From an uncultured Acetobacteraceae bacterium (lineage in GTDB: Bacteria; Pseudomonadota; Alphaproteobacteria; Acetobacterales; Acetobacteraceae), in the NCBI GenBank assembly GCA_937873205.1, contig CALMVO010000037.1, forward strand, positions 1 through 46,040: a DNA stretch of 46,040 nt, written 5' to 3'. Below are positions 43,048-46,040 of this stretch, piece after piece. The position numbers and the translations under genes are program-made. Positions within the stretch are counted from its first letter, which is position 1. Each line of letters starts with the position of its first letter. The notes under the pieces are model-generated. The model did not search any database. It saw only the letters and a program-made list of their open reading frames with translations, and was not told the DNA's origin.

Positions 43048-44355
43048 TCAGCCGGTCTCGATGCGGATCAGGGCGGGCGGGCCCACGACCACGTCGAGGC
43101 CGGCGATGCGGGCGACCGCGGCCTGCATCGCGCGCTCGGGCGTCTCGTGGGTGACGAGGACGATCGGCACCGCCTCGTCCGGGGCGGCGCTGCGCGCCTG
43201 GCCGTGCTGCAGCATGCTCTTCAGCGAGACGCCGCAGTCGCGCAGAACGGCGGTGATCTCGGCGATCACGCCGGGGCGGTCGCGCACGGTGAGGCGGAGG
43301 TAGTAGTCGCCGCGGAACTCGGCCATCGGCACCGAGGTGAGCCGGGCCAGCGCCCCGGAGCTCGCACCCCAGACTGGCACCAGGCTGCCGCGGGCGATGT
43401 CGATGAGATCGGCCGCGACCGCGGTCGCGGTCGGACCCGCACCGGCGCCGCGGCCCTCCAGCATGAGGCGGCCGACGAACTCGCCCTCCGCGACCACGGC
43501 GTTGAACACGCCCTCCACCTGCGCGATCGGCGCACGGTCCGGCACTAGGCAAGGATGCACCCGAGCCTCGATGCCGCGCTCGGTGCGGCGCGCGATGCCC
43601 AGCAGCTTGATGCGGTAGCCGAGCTCGGTGGCGAACCCGATGTCGGCGGCGCCGATGCGGCGGATGCCCTCGACGTGCACGCTGTCGAAATCGACCGGCC
43701 GGCCGAACGCCAATGCCGCCAGGATCGCCAGCTTGTGCGCGGCGTCGATGCCGTCGATGTCGGTCGAGGGGTCGGCCTCGGCGTAGCCCAGCGCCTGCGC
43801 TTCGGCCAGCACGGCGTCGAAGTCCCGCCCGGTCTCGCGCATGGTGGTCAGGATGTAGTTGCAGGTGCCGTTCAGGATCCCGCCGATGCGCAGCAGACGG
43901 TCGGCGGCAAGGCCCTCCCGCAGCGCCTTGATCACCGGGATGCCGCCGGCGACCGCGGCCTCGAACGCGAGCGCCACGCCGCCGCGCTCGGCCACGGCGG
44001 CCAAGCGCGCGCCATGCACGGCGATCAGCGCCTTGTTGGCGGTCACGACCGCGCGGTTGCGCGCGAGCGCCGCCTCGACCAGCGCCCGCGCGATACCCTC
44101 GGCGCCGCCGATCAGCTCGACCACGACGTCGATGGCGGGATCGGCGGCCAGCGCCAGCGCATCGTCGTACCAGCGCAGGCCGTCGAGATCGACGCCACGA
44201 TCACGATGGGGATCGCGGGCGCAGACGGCGGTGATCACCACCGGCCGGCCGGCGCGGGCGGCGATCATCTCGGCGTTGGCGCGCAGCAACGAGACGAGGC
44301 CGGCGCCGACGACGCCAAGCCCGGCGACGCCGACCCGCAGCGCCGATGCGGCCAT
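43048..44355 (-). CDS. hom: Homoserine dehydrogenase
   Basis: NAD(P)H-dependent reduction of aspartate semialdehyde to homoserine, on the route to Thr, Met and Ile. The 435-residue enzyme has the Rossmann turn GLGVVGAGL, NKALIAVHGA, the GGILNGTCNYILT block and a C-terminal ACT domain (RDRPGVIAEITAVLRD) that usually senses threonine. The ATG shares one base with the stop of the upstream aminotransferase (TGATG). Confidence 0.95.
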   Translation of the reverse strand: MAASALRVGVAGLGVVGAGLVSLLRANAEMIAARAGRPVVITAVCARDPHRDRGVDLDGLRWYDDALALAADPAIDVVVELIGGAEGIARALVEAALARNRAVVTANKALIAVHGARLAAVAERGGVALAFEAAVAGGIPVIKALREGLAADRLLRIGGILNGTCNYILTTMRETGRDFDAVLAEAQALGYAEADPSTDIDGIDAAHKLAILAALAFGRPVDFDSVHVEGIRRIGAADIGFATELGYRIKLLGIARRTERGIEARVHPCLVPDRAPIAQVEGVFNAVVAEGEFVGRLMLEGRGAGAGPTATAVAADLIDIARGSLVPVWGASSGALARLTSVPMAEFRGDYYLRLTVRDRPGVIAEITAVLRDCGVSLKSMLQHGQARSAAPDEAVPIVLVTHETPERAMQAAVARIAGLDVVVGPPALIRIETG

Positions 44356-45587
44356 CAGGCCCGTTCCAGGTGCAGCGGCGCGCCGGCATCCTCGGCGTCG
44401 GTGACGCCGTCATGCGAGGCGAGGAAGGTCCGGATATTGCGCGTCGCCTGGCGCAGCCGCTGGGTGTTCTCGACCAGGCCGATGCGCACGTGGCCGTCGC
44501 CGTGCTCGCCGAAGCCGAGCCCCGGCGCCACCGCGACCCCGGCCTCGCTCAGCAGCAGCTTGGCGAAGCCGACGCTGCCAAGGTGGGCGAACTTCTCCGG
44601 CACCGGCGCCCAGGCGAACATCGAGCCCTCCGGCGACGGCACTTCCCAGCCGGCGGCGGCGAGCCCGCGGATCAGCACGTCGCGGCGCTCCTTGTAGAGG
44701 GCGCGCACCTCGGCCACGCACTCCTGCGGCCCGTTCAGCGCCGCCACCGCGGCCACCTGGATCGGCGTGAAGGCGCCATAGTCGAGGTAGGACTTGATGC
44801 GGGTGAGCGCGTTGATCAGACGCGGGTTGCCGGCGGCGAAGCCGATGCGCCAGCCCGCCATCGAGTAGGTCTTGGACATCGAGGTGAATTCGACCGCGAC
44901 GTCCTTGGCGCCGCGCACCTGCAGGATCGAGGGCGGCGGCACGTCGCCGAAATAGAGCTCGGCATAGGCGAGGTCGGAGAGGATCCAGATGTCCTCGCGG
45001 CGCGCGAACGCCACAAGTTCGCGATAGAAGTCGAGCGTCGCGACGTAAGCCGTCGGATTTGAAGGAAAATTCACGATCAGCGCGGTGGGCTTGGGCACCG
45101 AGTGGCGCACCGCCCGCTCCAGCGCGCGGAGCATGTCGTCGTCCGGTCGTGCCGGGATCGAGCGCACGGAGGCCCCGGCGATGATGAAGCCGAACTGGTG
45201 TATCGGGTAGGACGGGTTGGGCACCAGGATGGTGTCGCCGGGGCTGCTGATCGCCGCCGACAGGTTGGCCAGCCCCTCCTTGGAGCCGAGCGTCGCCACC
45301 ACCTCGGTCTCGGGGTCGAGCGCCACGTCAAAGCGGCGGGCGTAGTAGCCGGCCAGCGCCCGACGCAGCCCGGGGATACCCTTGCTCACGGAGTAGCGGT
45401 GCGAGCGGGGGTCGGCCACCGTCTCCACCAGCTTCTGCACGATGTGCGGCGGCGTCGGGCTGTCCGGGTTGCCCATGCCGAGATCGATGATGTCGGCGCC
45501 AACCTGACGCGCGGCCGCCTTCGCCTTGTTCACCTCGGCGAAGACGTAGGGCGGCAGGCGCCGGATGCGATGGAACTCTTCGGTCAT
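44355..45587 (-). CDS. alaC: Alanine/aspartate-type aminotransferase (AlaC-like)
   Basis: A 410-residue PLP aminotransferase of the AlaC/LL-DAP aminotransferase-related group. Blocks: IIDLGMGNPDSPTPPHIV, GSKEGLANL, PNPSYPIHQFG, FPSNPTAYVA, the PLP lysine in SMSKTYSMAGWRIGF and a C-terminal HVRIGLVENTQRLRQATR. By similarity it makes alanine from pyruvate; an aspartate or diaminopimelate substrate cannot be excluded. Coupled to hom by a 1-nt overlap. Confidence 0.9.
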   Translation of the reverse strand: MTEEFHRIRRLPPYVFAEVNKAKAAARQVGADIIDLGMGNPDSPTPPHIVQKLVETVADPRSHRYSVSKGIPGLRRALAGYYARRFDVALDPETEVVATLGSKEGLANLSAAISSPGDTILVPNPSYPIHQFGFIIAGASVRSIPARPDDDMLRALERAVRHSVPKPTALIVNFPSNPTAYVATLDFYRELVAFARREDIWILSDLAYAELYFGDVPPPSILQVRGAKDVAVEFTSMSKTYSMAGWRIGFAAGNPRLINALTRIKSYLDYGAFTPIQVAAVAALNGPQECVAEVRALYKERRDVLIRGLAAAGWEVPSPEGSMFAWAPVPEKFAHLGSVGFAKLLLSEAGVAVAPGLGFGEHGDGHVRIGLVENTQRLRQATRNIRTFLASHDGVTDAEDAGAPLHLERA

Positions 45588-45620
45588 GGCAGGCTCTTCG
45601 CGCGGACTGAACTCGTCGGC

Positions 45621-46040
45621 CTACTCTACCAGACCCGCGCTGGCACCGCGACCGAATGCCGCAGCGCTGATCCGGATGGCGCCGGCCGGCACGCCCTCCC
45701 GCTCCAGCGCCAGGGCGACGGCACGGGCGCGGAACGCCGCCAGGGTGAGCGCCACCGACTGGTCGTGCGGCGCGTCGGAGGCGGCGTCGCCATAGCCGTG
45801 CACGAACACCGGGCCGGCGCCGCGGTGGACGGCGATCGCGTGCAGCGTGCCGGCCTGGCTCGCCGCCAGCACGTCGGAGCCGGCCAGAAACTGCAGCGCG
45901 TCGCCCGGTGGCGGAACCAGCGCGTAGGCCGGACGGGGCGGCGCCACGTAGGCCGGCGGCGGCGGCATCGCGATCCCGGGCAGGGTCGGCGGCTGCGGCC
46001 ATCACGACGTGGTCGACACGCCGGTGGCCTGGTGGCACCA
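45621..46040 (-). pseudogene. OmpA-like C-terminal domain gene, interrupted and cut by window end
   Basis: From ATG 45968 to 45621 the frame gives 115 residues: a Pro-rich linker, then an OmpA-type peptidoglycan-binding domain (DALQFLAGSDVLAAS, VFVHGYGDAASDAP, LALEREGVPAGAIRISAAAFG). It lacks a signal peptide. The same frame upstream, to the window edge, is open as WCHQATGVSTTS followed by TGA (46002-46004), then Pro-rich codons. Such domains usually belong to longer lipoproteins, so this could be one gene broken by an in-frame stop, or two genes. The edge hides the rest. Confidence 0.55.

Overview
The window looks like chromosome of a very GC-rich alphaproteobacterium, most probably a member or relative of the Acetobacteraceae. 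The reasons are the gene content (DUF2125 protein next to an ftsX–ydcF–plsC row, PhaR, an aerobic-type cobalamin branch, a two-domain cold-shock protein), the strong codon GC bias, and arginine replacing lysine almost everywhere. All calls come from reading translations and motifs; no database search was run.

Layout. 0–4 kb: a hybrid reading frame (pterin dehydratase head joined to an FtsX body), a YdcF-type protein, PlsC and a DUF2125 protein. 4–9.6 kb: PhaR, a zinc alcohol dehydrogenase, GST, GloB, a methyltransferase, then Psd and PssA, which make phosphatidylethanolamine together. 9.5–16.2 kb (minus strand): a six-gene hydrogenase-4/complex I-like operon (hyfB-C-E-F-G-I order) in which every gene junction is a 4-nt NTGA overlap. 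Its large subunit has no NiFe cysteines, and its membrane subunits have lost the usual proton-channel Glu and Lys residues. This is the most unusual system in the window. 16.2–18.3 kb: aldo/keto reductase, HolC and two small proteins. 18.3–23.8 kb: cobalamin genes (cobC, cbiB, cobQ, cobO, cobU), with a small membrane protein and a DUF427 gene. 23.9–33.1 kb: LpxR-like outer-membrane protein, allantoinase-type deacetylase, cold-shock proteins, a secreted phospholipase C-like enzyme, an orphan solute-binding protein, DUF1345, an SDR, a second DUF427 and a 47-residue lipoprotein.

33.4–40 kb looks imported. A LysR regulator diverges from a row of oxidoreductase-type genes (SnoaL-like, tautomerase, three SDRs, one frameshifted). 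Remnants of Tn3-family transposases with a recognisable terminal inverted repeat follow, then an AT-richer gene of unknown function ending beside tRNA-Glu. 40–46 kb returns to core genes on the minus strand: recJ, glpX, hom, an AlaC-type aminotransferase, and a broken OmpA-like gene cut by the window end.

Two families of palindromic intergenic repeats occur. Repeat A (107 bp, two copies) folds as two hairpins and shows a compensatory base-pair change. Repeat B fills the space between the divergent cobC and cbiB genes, where both start codons have become unclear, and a second copy fills the gap between two convergent genes exactly.
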